Source of the DNA: Actinoplanes siamensis
Lineage (GTDB): Bacteria > Actinomycetota > Actinomycetes > Mycobacteriales > Micromonosporaceae
Assembly: GCF_016862395.1 (NCBI RefSeq)
Contig: NZ_BOMW01000026.1
Location: 116,935 to 180,934, forward strand
Direction: 5' to 3'
DNA length: 64,000 nucleotides
Part shown: piece after piece, positions 18,161 through 25,763 of the stretch
Numbering within the stretch: the stretch's first letter is position 1
How the letters are laid out: the number at the start of each line of letters is the position of its first letter
Position numbers and translations under genes: made by a program
The notes under the pieces: model-generated
Told to the model about the DNA's origin: nothing
The model's input: the letters and a program-made list of their open reading frames with translations, nothing else
Databases searched by the model: none

Positions 18161-18452
18161 CCACTCCTTCAGTGGTGGCCGGGGCTTTCTGCCCTGGACC
18201 ACTTCGACGGTAGGTACGGTGGCGCGGCCGTCCCTCATCCCGCAGGTGGAGACCGGGGACCGTGCTCCCGTAGGGGAGACCCGTACCCGGATGTCCTCCG
18301 CGGTTAACCTTCAGCCGCCTCGCCGAGCCCCTGACCTGCGGATCCGGCATTGTCATGCTCCGGCATCGTCATGGCAGACGAGAGGTGATGCAGGCAGCCC
18401 TTCACGCGAATTCCGGGACCGGCCTCACCGCCGGCGGAGCCGCCTTCTCGCC

Positions 18453-18776
18453 TTTGATCGCAGCGCCGGTTTGCGCGCGGCCGGGGCGTCCGGCGTCGAC
18501 CGGATCGAGCGTTCCGCCGATCTGCCGGAGCGCCTGCGCGAAGCGGCCCGCCGGGCCCGGGGCGCCGCTGCTGCTCTGCGCGGACGATCCGGTGGTTCGG
18601 CACGGGCTGCTGCGGAGTCTGGGCGGCCAGGGCGGGGGCCGCGGCGCGGTGTTGGTGGCGCCCGACCCGGCGGGCGATCTGCCTGAGGAGCGCGGGCGGG
18701 TGCTGCCGGCCGCGCCGGTGCCGGGGCGGAGCACTACCTGGGGGCGTCGTGGCGCGAATCGGAGGAGCGGGTGTAA
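18453..18776 (+). pseudogene. Probable frameshifted gene of unknown family
   Basis: Strong third-position G/C and protein-like sequence move between frames. One frame reads FDRSAGLRAAGASGVDRIERSADLPERLREAARRAR (18453 to about 18560). It then shifts by one to GAPLLLCADDPVVRHGLLRSLGG and GAVLVAPDPAGDLPEERGRVLPAAP (to about 18722), then returns to the first frame as AEHYLGASWRESEERV with a TAA at 18774. The two shifts fall at GGGG runs. This looks like a decayed gene or two sequencing errors. I do not recognise the family. No single open frame covers it. Confidence 0.4.
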
Positions 18777-18862
18777 AAGGCGCCGACACGATCTTTCCGC
18801 GCCGGAATCGATCAATCGACGCGATTCGTTGGCGATCCGTCAACAACGGCTATGAGAAATGT

Positions 18863-18896
18863 CGGTTCTTGCTGTAAGAGTGCACAGCAAGAACCG
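18863..18896. terminator. Perfect 13-bp hairpin
   Basis: CGGTTCTTGCTGT (18863-18875) and its exact complement (18884-18896) enclose an 8-base loop. It lies 87 bases after the frameshifted reading frame and 147 before the ABC ATPase start. No T-tract follows, so it may be a terminator for the upstream remnant or a regulator site. Confidence 0.5.
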
Positions 18897-19042
18897 CAAT
18901 GCGCGGATCTCCGTAATCGAATGATCACTATCTGCGAATGGCACGTTCACCCGATGGCAAAGCATCGAAACCCCTCGCAGAGTCATTAACCGATTGCCGA
19001 CCGTCGTGGGATCGGGATCACAGTCGATCGGGGAGGTTGACG

Positions 19043-20338
19043 GTGTCCACCGTCGCGCTGAAAGACGTCACCAAGGTTTGGCCAGATGGCACGGTTGCCG
19101 TGGATCGGGTGTCCCTCGACGTGCGGGACGGCGAGTTCATGGTCCTGCTCGGCCCGTCGGGCTGCGGCAAGTCCACCGTGCTCCGGATGATCGCCGGCCT
19201 GGAGGACCCCACCGAGGGCGACATCCTGCTCAACGGCGAACCGGTGCTCGACCTGCCCCCGCGCGACCGCAGCATCGCCATGGTCTTCCAGGATTTCGCG
19301 CTCTATCCGCACATGACGGTCGCCGACAACATCGGCTTCCCGCTCAAGCTCTCCGGCGTCGAGCCGGGCCCGCGGTCCGACCGGGTCGGCGCGGTGGCCG
19401 GCGCGCTGGGCATCGGCGAGGTGCTCGGCCGGCGGCCGAGTCAGCTCTCCGGCGGGCAGCGGCAGCGTGTCGCGATGGGCCGCGCGATGGTCCGCCGCCC
19501 CGGCATCTTCCTGATGGACGAGCCGCTCTCCAACCTGGACAGCGGACTGCGCGCCGAGCTGCGCGCGGAGATCACCAGCATGACCCGGGAGCTGGGCGTC
19601 ACCACCATGTACGTGACGCACGACCAGGCCGAGGCGCTGACCATGGCGGATCGCGTGGCGATCATGCGGCGGGGCGTGCTGCAGGACCTCGGCACCCCGA
19701 CCGAGGTCTACCGGCGCCCGGCCACGCTCTACGTCGCCGCCTTCCTCGGCTCGCCGCGGATGAACCTGCTGGAGGCCGCGGTCTACGTGCACCTGGACCG
19801 GTACGTGGCGCTCAACTTCGGCGAGCAGACGCTCTACCTGGCCTGGTCCGACCCGCGGTCGCGGGCGGTGGCGCGCTACCACGGCGAGCGGATCGTGGTG
19901 GGCGTGCGGGCCGAGGCGCTCACCCCGGTGACTCCCGACACGCCCGGGGCGGTGCTGCACGGCCGGATCCGCTACCTGGAGCACCACGGTCACGAGTCGC
20001 TGGCCTACCTGGACATCGGGGCCACCGCGATCGTGGTGGACGAGACCGGCGGCGCGGTCGCCGAGCCGGCCGCCCCGGGTGGCGCACTCAAGCGGCTGGG
20101 CGGGGCGTTACAGCGCCTGACCAGGGGGAATCCGACCGCGGCGGCGGAGACCAAGGACGGCCCGGTCAGTCTGCTCAACGACCCCGGCCGGCACCACCGC
20201 AAGCCGGCCGAGCTGTCGGTGCGGCTGGCGCCGTACCCGGCGGTCAACCCCGGGCATCCGCTCACCGTGGCGGTCCGGATGGACGCGGCGCACTTCTTCG
20301 ACGAACGAGGGGACCGGATCGATGTCGGCTGGCGGTGA
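19043..20338 (+). CDS. Sugar ABC transporter ATPase (MsiK/UgpC-type)
   Basis: A 431-residue ATPase of the MalK family that energises sugar importers at the inner face of the membrane. Walker A is GPSGCGKST, the Q-loop VFQDFALYP, the signature LSGGQRQRVAMGRAM, Walker B IFLMDEPLSNLD and the switch YVTHDQ. A long C-terminal TOBE region (about residues 235-431) carries an insertion of about 50 residues (LKRLGGALQRLTRGNP). GTG 19043 has GGGAGG before it. No permease or binding protein is nearby, which fits MsiK, the shared ATPase serving several sugar systems in Streptomyces. The GH65 phosphorylase downstream supports a disaccharide role. Confidence 0.88.
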   Translation: MSTVALKDVTKVWPDGTVAVDRVSLDVRDGEFMVLLGPSGCGKSTVLRMIAGLEDPTEGDILLNGEPVLDLPPRDRSIAMVFQDFALYPHMTVADNIGFPLKLSGVEPGPRSDRVGAVAGALGIGEVLGRRPSQLSGGQRQRVAMGRAMVRRPGIFLMDEPLSNLDSGLRAELRAEITSMTRELGVTTMYVTHDQAEALTMADRVAIMRRGVLQDLGTPTEVYRRPATLYVAAFLGSPRMNLLEAAVYVHLDRYVALNFGEQTLYLAWSDPRSRAVARYHGERIVVGVRAEALTPVTPDTPGAVLHGRIRYLEHHGHESLAYLDIGATAIVVDETGGAVAEPAAPGGALKRLGGALQRLTRGNPTAAAETKDGPVSLLNDPGRHHRKPAELSVRLAPYPAVNPGHPLTVAVRMDAAHFFDERGDRIDVGWR

Positions 20339-20462
20339 CAATCGTGCCGAGCGGGGCAGGAGCGGTGGCGAGCGCGGCGAGAACCGGGCGGAACGCCACT
20401 TCCGGTGCGGATCGTGGATGCCTCCCGCCACTGGGCGGCCACAGCGCGTAGGCTGCACGACG

Positions 20463-20939
20463 GTGGAGGACAGGATCGGCCAGACCGTGCGCTCGGCCCC
20501 CGGAGGGGAGCCGGGGATCGATGCCGTCCCGTCGCGGGCGGCCGTCCCGGTCCTGCTGGACCGCACCTTCGGGGACGCCGACATCACCGTGCTGCGGCAC
20601 GAGGTGACCCGCCTGCTGCCGACCGTCGGGGTGTCCGGTGAGCGGCTCGCCGGTTACGTGCTCGCCGTCAACGAGGTGATCACGAATGTGGTGCTGCACG
20701 CCGGCGGGCACGGCCGGATCGTCCTGCGGGTCGAGGGCCGCTCGGTCTGGTGCGTGGTCACCGACTCCGGCCCGGGCATCCCGGACGGGTGTCTGGACAG
20801 CCATCTCCTCCCCGGTACGGAGGAGATCGGTGGCCGTGGGCTGTGGCTGGCGCACCAGCTGTGCGACGAGGTGACCACGGCGACGGGGCCGATCGGCACG
20901 TCGATCGGCCTGCGGATGGACCTGCCGCCGTTGAGCTGA
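20463..20939 (+). CDS. Anti-sigma-type ATP-binding protein (RsbW-like)
   Basis: A 158-residue protein with a GHKL ATPase fold as in the RsbW/SpoIIAB serine kinases. The N box is AVNEVITNVVLHAGG, the G1 box VTDSGPGIPD and the G2 box GGRGLWLAHQLCDEV. Such proteins inhibit sigma factors or phosphorylate anti-anti-sigma proteins; the partner is not in this neighbourhood. GTG 20463 lies eight bases after TAGGCT (20449-20454), so it may be leaderless; longer in-frame starts upstream give Arg/Gly-rich non-conserved sequence. Confidence 0.85.
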   Translation: MEDRIGQTVRSAPGGEPGIDAVPSRAAVPVLLDRTFGDADITVLRHEVTRLLPTVGVSGERLAGYVLAVNEVITNVVLHAGGHGRIVLRVEGRSVWCVVTDSGPGIPDGCLDSHLLPGTEEIGGRGLWLAHQLCDEVTTATGPIGTSIGLRMDLPPLS

Positions 20940-21037
20940 GAGCTGAAACAGCAGCTTGAGTGACTTATGAAACACTGGCGAAATGTGAAGCCGCCCTTCG
21001 CCTCTCGTCCCGCGGCGGGTGCGACTACATTGGGCGC

Positions 21038-21778
21038 GTGCTCGGACTTCCTTCCCAGGTGACCGCTTGCCTTTTCGATCTTGACGGTGTGCTCACCAAC
21101 ACCGCCCTTGTGCACAGTGCCGCGTGGAAACAAACGTTCGACACGTTCCTCGAGTCATGGGCTCGACGGCATGATCAACCGTTTGTGCCGTTCGACCCCG
21201 GGGCCGACTACCACCGATATGTCGACGGGCGCCAGCGCGCTGACGGCGTCCGGACGTTCCTCGCCTCACGGAACATCACCCTTCCCGAGGGCTCGCCGGA
21301 CGACGATCCTGACCAGGACACCGTCAACGGCGTCGGCAACCGCAAGAACGTCCTCGTCCTGCAGAAGATCGAGGAAGGCGCCGTCGAGGTCTACCCCGGC
21401 TCGGTGGAGTACCTGAGGGCCGCCAAGGCCGCCGGGCTGCGCCGCGCGGTCGTCTCGGCGAGCGCCAACTGCAAGGACGTGCTGGAGGCGGCCGGCATCG
21501 CCGACCTCCTGGAGGCCCGCGTGGACGGGATCGTCGCCCGCGAGCTCGGCCTGCCCGGAAAACCCGCGCCGGACACCTTCCTGCACGGGGCGAAACTGCT
21601 CGGCCTCCCACCGGAGAGCTGCGCGGTCTTCGAGGACGCCCAGGCGGGCGTGGCGGCCGGCCGCGCCGGCGGTTTCGGCGTCGTGATCGGCGTGGACCGG
21701 GTCGGCCAGGCCGACGCGCTGCGCGCGAACGGGGCCGACGTCGTCGTCACCGATCTTTCCGAACTGCTCAATCACTAA
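21038..21778 (+). CDS. Beta-phosphoglucomutase family hydrolase
   Basis: A 246-residue HAD enzyme. The phosphorylated aspartate lies in ACLFDLDGVLTNTALVHSAAWK, motif II is AVVSASANC, the motif III lysine is in GKPAPDTFL and the metal-binding acidic pair in CAVFEDAQAGVAAGRAG. It is expected to convert beta-glucose 1-phosphate to glucose 6-phosphate. GTG 21038 follows TACATT by six bases, which suggests a leaderless mRNA; translation from further upstream gives no conserved residues. It is 14 bases before a GH65 phosphorylase gene, the usual partner that produces beta-glucose 1-phosphate. Confidence 0.92.
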   Translation: MLGLPSQVTACLFDLDGVLTNTALVHSAAWKQTFDTFLESWARRHDQPFVPFDPGADYHRYVDGRQRADGVRTFLASRNITLPEGSPDDDPDQDTVNGVGNRKNVLVLQKIEEGAVEVYPGSVEYLRAAKAAGLRRAVVSASANCKDVLEAAGIADLLEARVDGIVARELGLPGKPAPDTFLHGAKLLGLPPESCAVFEDAQAGVAAGRAGGFGVVIGVDRVGQADALRANGADVVVTDLSELLNH

Positions 21779-21792
21779 GAAGAGGCACGACC

Positions 21793-24162
21793 GTGATCCG
21801 TGAACGGGCCTACCCCGTCGACCCCTGGCACATCCGGGAGACCCGGCTGGACCTGGACCTGCTGGCCCAGTCCGAGTCGGTGTTCGCGCTCTCGAACGGC
21901 CACATCGGGATACGGGGCAACCTGGACGAGGGCGAGCCGCACGGCCTGCCGGGGACGTATCTGAACTCGTTCTACGAGCTGCGGCCGCTGCCGCACGCCG
22001 AGGGCGGTTACGGGTTCCCCGAGTCCGGCCAGACCATGGTCAACGTCACCAACGCCAAGCTGATGCGGCTGCTGGTCGACGACGAGCCGTTCGACGTGCG
22101 GTACGGCGAGCTGCGCTCCCACGAGCGCGTGCTCGACATGCGGGCCGGCACGCTCGAGCGGACCGTGGAGTGGGTCTCCCCGTCCGGCAAGGGCATCCGG
22201 GTGCGCACCGTGCGCCTGGTCTCCTTCACACAGCGCGCGGTGGTCGCCTTCCTCTACGAGGTCGAGCCGCTCGAGGAGTCGGCCCGGCTGATCCTGCAGT
22301 CCGAACTGGTGGCCAACGAGCAGCTGCCGCCCAGCAGCAAGGACCCCCGGGTGGCGGCCGTGCTGGCCCAGCCGCTGCAGGCCGAGGAGATGCTGGAGCA
22401 GCGCTCCGGCGGCCTGCTCGTGCACCGCACCAAGGTCAGTGACCTGCGGATGGCCGCGGCCATGGAACACCTGGTGGAGACGCCGGGCCGGCACGCGATC
22501 ACGACCGAGGGGCACGGCGACTGGCTGCGCACCACGGTGGCCTGCCGGCTGGAGCCGGGGCAGAAGCTGCGCGTGGTCAAGCTCGCGGCGTACGGCTGGT
22601 CCAGCGCCCGATCGCTGCCGGCCCTGCGCGACCAGGTCGGCGCGGCCCTGGCCAGCGCCCGGCTGGACGGCTGGGAGGGTCTGGTCCAGCAGCAGCAGGA
22701 GTACCTGGACGCCTTCTGGGACCACTCCGACGTGCGGGTGGAGGGCGACCCGGAGGTGCAGCAGGCGGTCCGCTTCGGGCTGTTCCACACGCTGCAGGCC
22801 GGCGCCCGGGCGGAGAAGCGCCCGATCGGCTCCAAGGGTCTGACCGGTCCGGGGTACGACGGCCACACGTTCTGGGACGCCGAGACGTTCGTGCTGCCCG
22901 CGCTCACCTACACCCAGCCCTCGGCGGCGGCCGACGTGCTGCGTTGGCGGCACTCGACGCTGGACCTGGCCCGGGAGCGAGCGCAGACGCTGGGCCTGCA
23001 GGGCGCCGCGTTCCCGTGGCGCACCATCCGCGGCCAGGAGTGCTCCGGCTACTGGCCGGCGGGCACCGCGGGCTTCCACATCGCCGCGGACATCGCCGAC
23101 GCGGTCCGGCGTTACGTGCAGGCCACCGGCGACTACGACTTCGAGCGCGAGGTCGGCCTGGAGCTGCTGGTGGAGACCGCGCGGCTGTGGCGCTCGCTGG
23201 GGCACCACGACCGGCACGGGCGTTTCCACATCGACGGCGTCACCGGCCCGGACGAGTACACCGCCGTGGTGAACGACAACATCTACACCAACCTGATGGC
23301 GCAGCAGAACCTGATGACCGCGGTGGATGCCTGCAAGCGCCACCCGGACCTGGCGCGGCGTTTCGGGGTGGACGACGAGGAGGCCGCCTCCTGGCGGGAC
23401 GCGGCGGCGGCCGTGCACATCCCGTACGACCAGGAGCTCGGTGTCCACCAGCAGTGCGAGGGCTTCACCCGGCTGCAGGAGTGGGACTTCGAGAACACCC
23501 CGCCGGAGGCGTACCCGCTGCTGCTGAACTTCCCGTACTTCGACCTGTACCGCAAGCAGGTGGTCAAGCAGGCCGACCTGGTGATGGCGATGTACATCCG
23601 CGGCGACGCGTTCACCGCGGAGGAGAAGGCGCGGAACTTCGCGTACTACGACGCGCGGACCGTCCGGGACTCGTCGCTCTCCGCCTGTGTCCAGGCCGTC
23701 CTGGCCGCGGAGACCGGGCACCTCGAGCTGGCCCACGACTACCTGGGCGAGGCCGCCCTGATGGACCTGCACGACCTGCACCAGAACGCGCGGGACGGCG
23801 TGCACGTGGCGTCGCTGGCCGGTTCGTGGATCGCGCTGGTGGCCGGCCTGGGCGGGATGCGTGACTTCAACGGTCAGCTCTCGTTCGCGCCGCGGCTACC
23901 CAGCCGGATCAACAACCTGGACTTCTCGCTGCTCTGGCGCGGCCTGCGGCTGCGGGTCAACGTCACGGCCGACGAGGTGACCTACTCGCTGCGCAACGGC
24001 GGCGGCTCGGCCCGGCTCACCCTGGTGCACCACGGCAAGGAGGTCGAGGTCACCCAGGTCCGCCCGGTGACCATGCCGATCCCGTCGGCCGGTCCGGTCG
24101 GCCCGGCGCCGACGCAGCCCGCCGGCCGCGCTCCGGTGCGGCGTGCGACGCCGCATCACTGA
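21793..24162 (+). CDS. GH65 disaccharide phosphorylase
   Basis: A 789-residue glycoside hydrolase family 65 protein. The N-terminal beta-sandwich begins VIRERAYPVDPWHIRETRLDLDLLAQSESVFALSNGHIGIRGNLDEG. The (alpha/alpha)6 barrel contains GPGYDGHTFWDAETFVLPAL and FPWRTIRGQECSGYWPAGTA, and the catalytic acid is the Glu of DGVTGPDEYTAVVNDNIYTNLMA. Members split maltose, trehalose or kojibiose with phosphate to glucose and beta-glucose 1-phosphate; sequence alone does not tell which. GTG 21793 follows AGAGG. The mutase just upstream completes the pathway. A strong terminator follows. Confidence 0.92.
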   Translation: MIRERAYPVDPWHIRETRLDLDLLAQSESVFALSNGHIGIRGNLDEGEPHGLPGTYLNSFYELRPLPHAEGGYGFPESGQTMVNVTNAKLMRLLVDDEPFDVRYGELRSHERVLDMRAGTLERTVEWVSPSGKGIRVRTVRLVSFTQRAVVAFLYEVEPLEESARLILQSELVANEQLPPSSKDPRVAAVLAQPLQAEEMLEQRSGGLLVHRTKVSDLRMAAAMEHLVETPGRHAITTEGHGDWLRTTVACRLEPGQKLRVVKLAAYGWSSARSLPALRDQVGAALASARLDGWEGLVQQQQEYLDAFWDHSDVRVEGDPEVQQAVRFGLFHTLQAGARAEKRPIGSKGLTGPGYDGHTFWDAETFVLPALTYTQPSAAADVLRWRHSTLDLARERAQTLGLQGAAFPWRTIRGQECSGYWPAGTAGFHIAADIADAVRRYVQATGDYDFEREVGLELLVETARLWRSLGHHDRHGRFHIDGVTGPDEYTAVVNDNIYTNLMAQQNLMTAVDACKRHPDLARRFGVDDEEAASWRDAAAAVHIPYDQELGVHQQCEGFTRLQEWDFENTPPEAYPLLLNFPYFDLYRKQVVKQADLVMAMYIRGDAFTAEEKARNFAYYDARTVRDSSLSACVQAVLAAETGHLELAHDYLGEAALMDLHDLHQNARDGVHVASLAGSWIALVAGLGGMRDFNGQLSFAPRLPSRINNLDFSLLWRGLRLRVNVTADEVTYSLRNGGGSARLTLVHHGKEVEVTQVRPVTMPIPSAGPVGPAPTQPAGRAPVRRATPHH

Positions 24163-24179
24163 TTTCCGCGGTACGAACC

Positions 24180-24218
24180 GGAGAAGGCCCCCGCTCGTCG
24201 AGAGCGGGGGCCTTCTCC
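24180..24218. terminator. Strong bidirectional terminator
   Basis: A perfect 17-bp stem, GGAGAAGGCCCCCGCTC (24180-24196) with its complement (24202-24218) and a GTCGA loop, lies between the convergent GH65 gene and the secreted coiled-coil gene. Confidence 0.9.
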
Positions 24219-24241
24219 GTGGATCGTGGGGCGTCACGGCC

Positions 24242-25276
24242 TCACAGCAGGGACACGTGCACGTGGTCGGTGTGGTCGCTCGGCCCGTGGTAGGCGTGCC
24301 AGTTGTTGGTGGCCGGGAACCAGATCTGCTTGTACCAGATCACGTAGTAGATGCCGAGCCGGTCGGCGTTGCGCACCAGGAACGCGGTGAGGTCGTTGCC
24401 GTACCGCATCATGGCGTCGTTGTGCGCCGCCGAGAAGCCGCTCTTCTGCAGGGACCAGTCGCAGGCCCGGCCCTTGGGGTGCTCGAACGGGCCGCCGTCG
24501 CGATGGCAGCCGACGAAAAGTTTGAACCCGGCTTTCCGCACCTCCTGGTAGAGGTGCAGGGTGCGCTTGGTGATGCAGCCGTTTGTCGTCGGGTCGACCT
24601 GGTTGCAGGGCTCCGCGGAGAATCCGCCGCTGGAGTTGCGCGGCGCGGGCGACGCGACCTTGGAGACCGCGTCGACGAAGCCGTTGGTGATCGTCTTGTT
24701 GATGCCGGTGCCGCCGCCGAGCAGCTCGAGCTGGTCCTCGGCCGAGTCGTGCTGCCTCTTCTGGATCGCCAGCTGCTGTTCGTGGTTCTTGACCTCGGCG
24801 TCCAGCTTGGTCTTGCTGTCGGTGATGGTGGCGAGGGTGCTGTTCAGCTCGTTGAGCTTCGCGTCGTGCAGCTTGTTGATCTCCTCCAGGGAGACCGCCT
24901 TCTCGATGAAGTCCGACGACGAGTCGGCCCGGAGCAGGAAGCTCAGCGTGCTCAGGTTGCCGAACTCGTACTGCTGGCGGGCGATCGCGTTGACCTCCGG
25001 GATCAGCGCGTCCCGGCGCTTCTCGGCGTCTGCGATCTTGGTGGCCAGGGCCTTCTGGTTCTTCTTGGACGTCTCGACCGCTGCCTTGGCGTTGACGAAC
25101 CGCCGGTTGGTCGCCTCGAGTTGGGCGGAGAGGTCGTCGTCCTCGTCACCCTCCGCGGGAGTGGACGAGCTGCCGCCTGGTGCGGCGAGAGCCGGCGTGA
25201 CCGGCGCCACGAATATCGTGGTGGCCACGAGCGGCGCCAGGGCAAGCGTCAGCCACCGGCGGGGACGTGCGGTCAT
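24242..25276 (-). CDS. Secreted coiled-coil protein with ARB_07466-like C-terminus
   Basis: A 344-residue exported protein. It has a Sec signal peptide (basic start, LTLALAPLVATTIFVAPVTPALA, cut after ALA), a long coiled coil (about residues 48-185, e.g. EATNRRFVNAKAAVETSKKN) resembling the hinge segments of NlpC/P60 cell-wall hydrolases, and a C-terminal globular domain with EHPKGRACDWSL, YYVIWYKQIW and SDHTDHVHVSL. The two His/Asp-rich motifs (EHPKGRACD and DHTDHVH) look like a zinc-peptidase site, and such domains act on peptidoglycan in related folds; activity here is inferred. ATG 25276 follows AGGAAGG. It is paralogous to the divergent gene at 25764, and a c-di-AMP riboswitch fills its leader. 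Confidence 0.85.
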   Translation of the reverse strand: MTARPRRWLTLALAPLVATTIFVAPVTPALAAPGGSSSTPAEGDEDDDLSAQLEATNRRFVNAKAAVETSKKNQKALATKIADAEKRRDALIPEVNAIARQQYEFGNLSTLSFLLRADSSSDFIEKAVSLEEINKLHDAKLNELNSTLATITDSKTKLDAEVKNHEQQLAIQKRQHDSAEDQLELLGGGTGINKTITNGFVDAVSKVASPAPRNSSGGFSAEPCNQVDPTTNGCITKRTLHLYQEVRKAGFKLFVGCHRDGGPFEHPKGRACDWSLQKSGFSAAHNDAMMRYGNDLTAFLVRNADRLGIYYVIWYKQIWFPATNNWHAYHGPSDHTDHVHVSLL

Positions 25277-25294
25277 CAACAATCCTTCCTAGTC

Positions 25295-25405
25295 ACCGCC
25301 GACCGGGTTAGCTGACGGGTTCGGGACGGAAGCTATCCCTACCGCACAATGCGGATTCACCCCAACTACCTGGTTCCCCGGCTCGCCTTTCGGCGATTGG
25401 GCGGC
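25295..25405 (-). ncRNA. c-di-AMP riboswitch (ydaO/yuaA type), minus strand
   Basis: Read on the minus strand, the leader contains the conserved blocks of the ydaO aptamer in order: GAGCCGGGGA, GGGGTGAATCCGC, GCGGTAGGGAT and CGAACCCGTCAGCTAACC. Helix P1 is formed by GCCGCC (25405-25400) and GGCGGT (25300-25295). The 3' end is 19 bases before the ATG at 25276, leaving room only for the ribosome site, so control may work through access to that site. In Streptomyces, ydaO elements control cell-wall hydrolase genes in response to c-di-AMP, consistent with the gene here. Confidence 0.9.
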
Positions 25406-25533
25406 GGCCTGCCGGCAACTCGGGGGCGGTGCCGTCCTGGCAGGACCGGCGGTCAGTTTACCTGAGATATCACGCCGCATCAGCTGACGAGAAACCGCCA
25501 AAAGTGTCACCTCTCAACGACTTTCCGTAATGG

Positions 25534-25550
25534 CATCACGAATTGTGATG
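25534..25550. promoter_or_regulatory. Palindrome between the two divergent riboswitch genes
   Basis: CATCAC (25534-25539) and GTGATG (25545-25550) with a 5-base spacer lie in the 220-base core between the two aptamers, where the divergent promoters must be. A shared regulator site is possible. It resembles Crp half-sites (GTGA/TCAC) only loosely. Confidence 0.4.
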
Positions 25551-25629
25551 GCGTCGTCGCAGCGGGTGCGAGAACTGTCGATTCGTCGATCGAGTGGGTA
25601 TGGTCGGTCACGGTTCCCGCCCGGGGACC

Positions 25630-25744
25630 GCCGCCTAATCGCAACAAACAGCGAGCCGGGGATCCACATTTCTTCCGGGGTGAATCCGCGCCAGCGGTAG
25701 GGATTTCCTTCGTCCCGAACCCGTCAGCTAACCCGGCCGGCGGC
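25630..25744 (+). ncRNA. c-di-AMP riboswitch (ydaO/yuaA type), plus strand
   Basis: The same conserved blocks as in the divergent leader occur here in the plus direction: GAGCCGGGGA, GGGGTGAATCCGC, GCGGTAGGGAT and CGAACCCGTCAGCTAACC. P1 is GCCGCC (25630-25635) with GGCGGC (25739-25744). The variable loops differ between the two copies, but the core blocks are identical. The aptamer ends 20 bases before the GTG at 25764, with GGAAGG in between. Confidence 0.9.
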
Positions 25745-25763
25745 CGACGGAAGGAAACAGCCA

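Noticed and set aside
20322..20462. N-terminal extension of the RsbW-like protein from ATG 20322
   Set aside because: The added 47 residues are Arg/Gly-rich and outside the domain; GTG 20463 has a well-placed -10 and family-like length.
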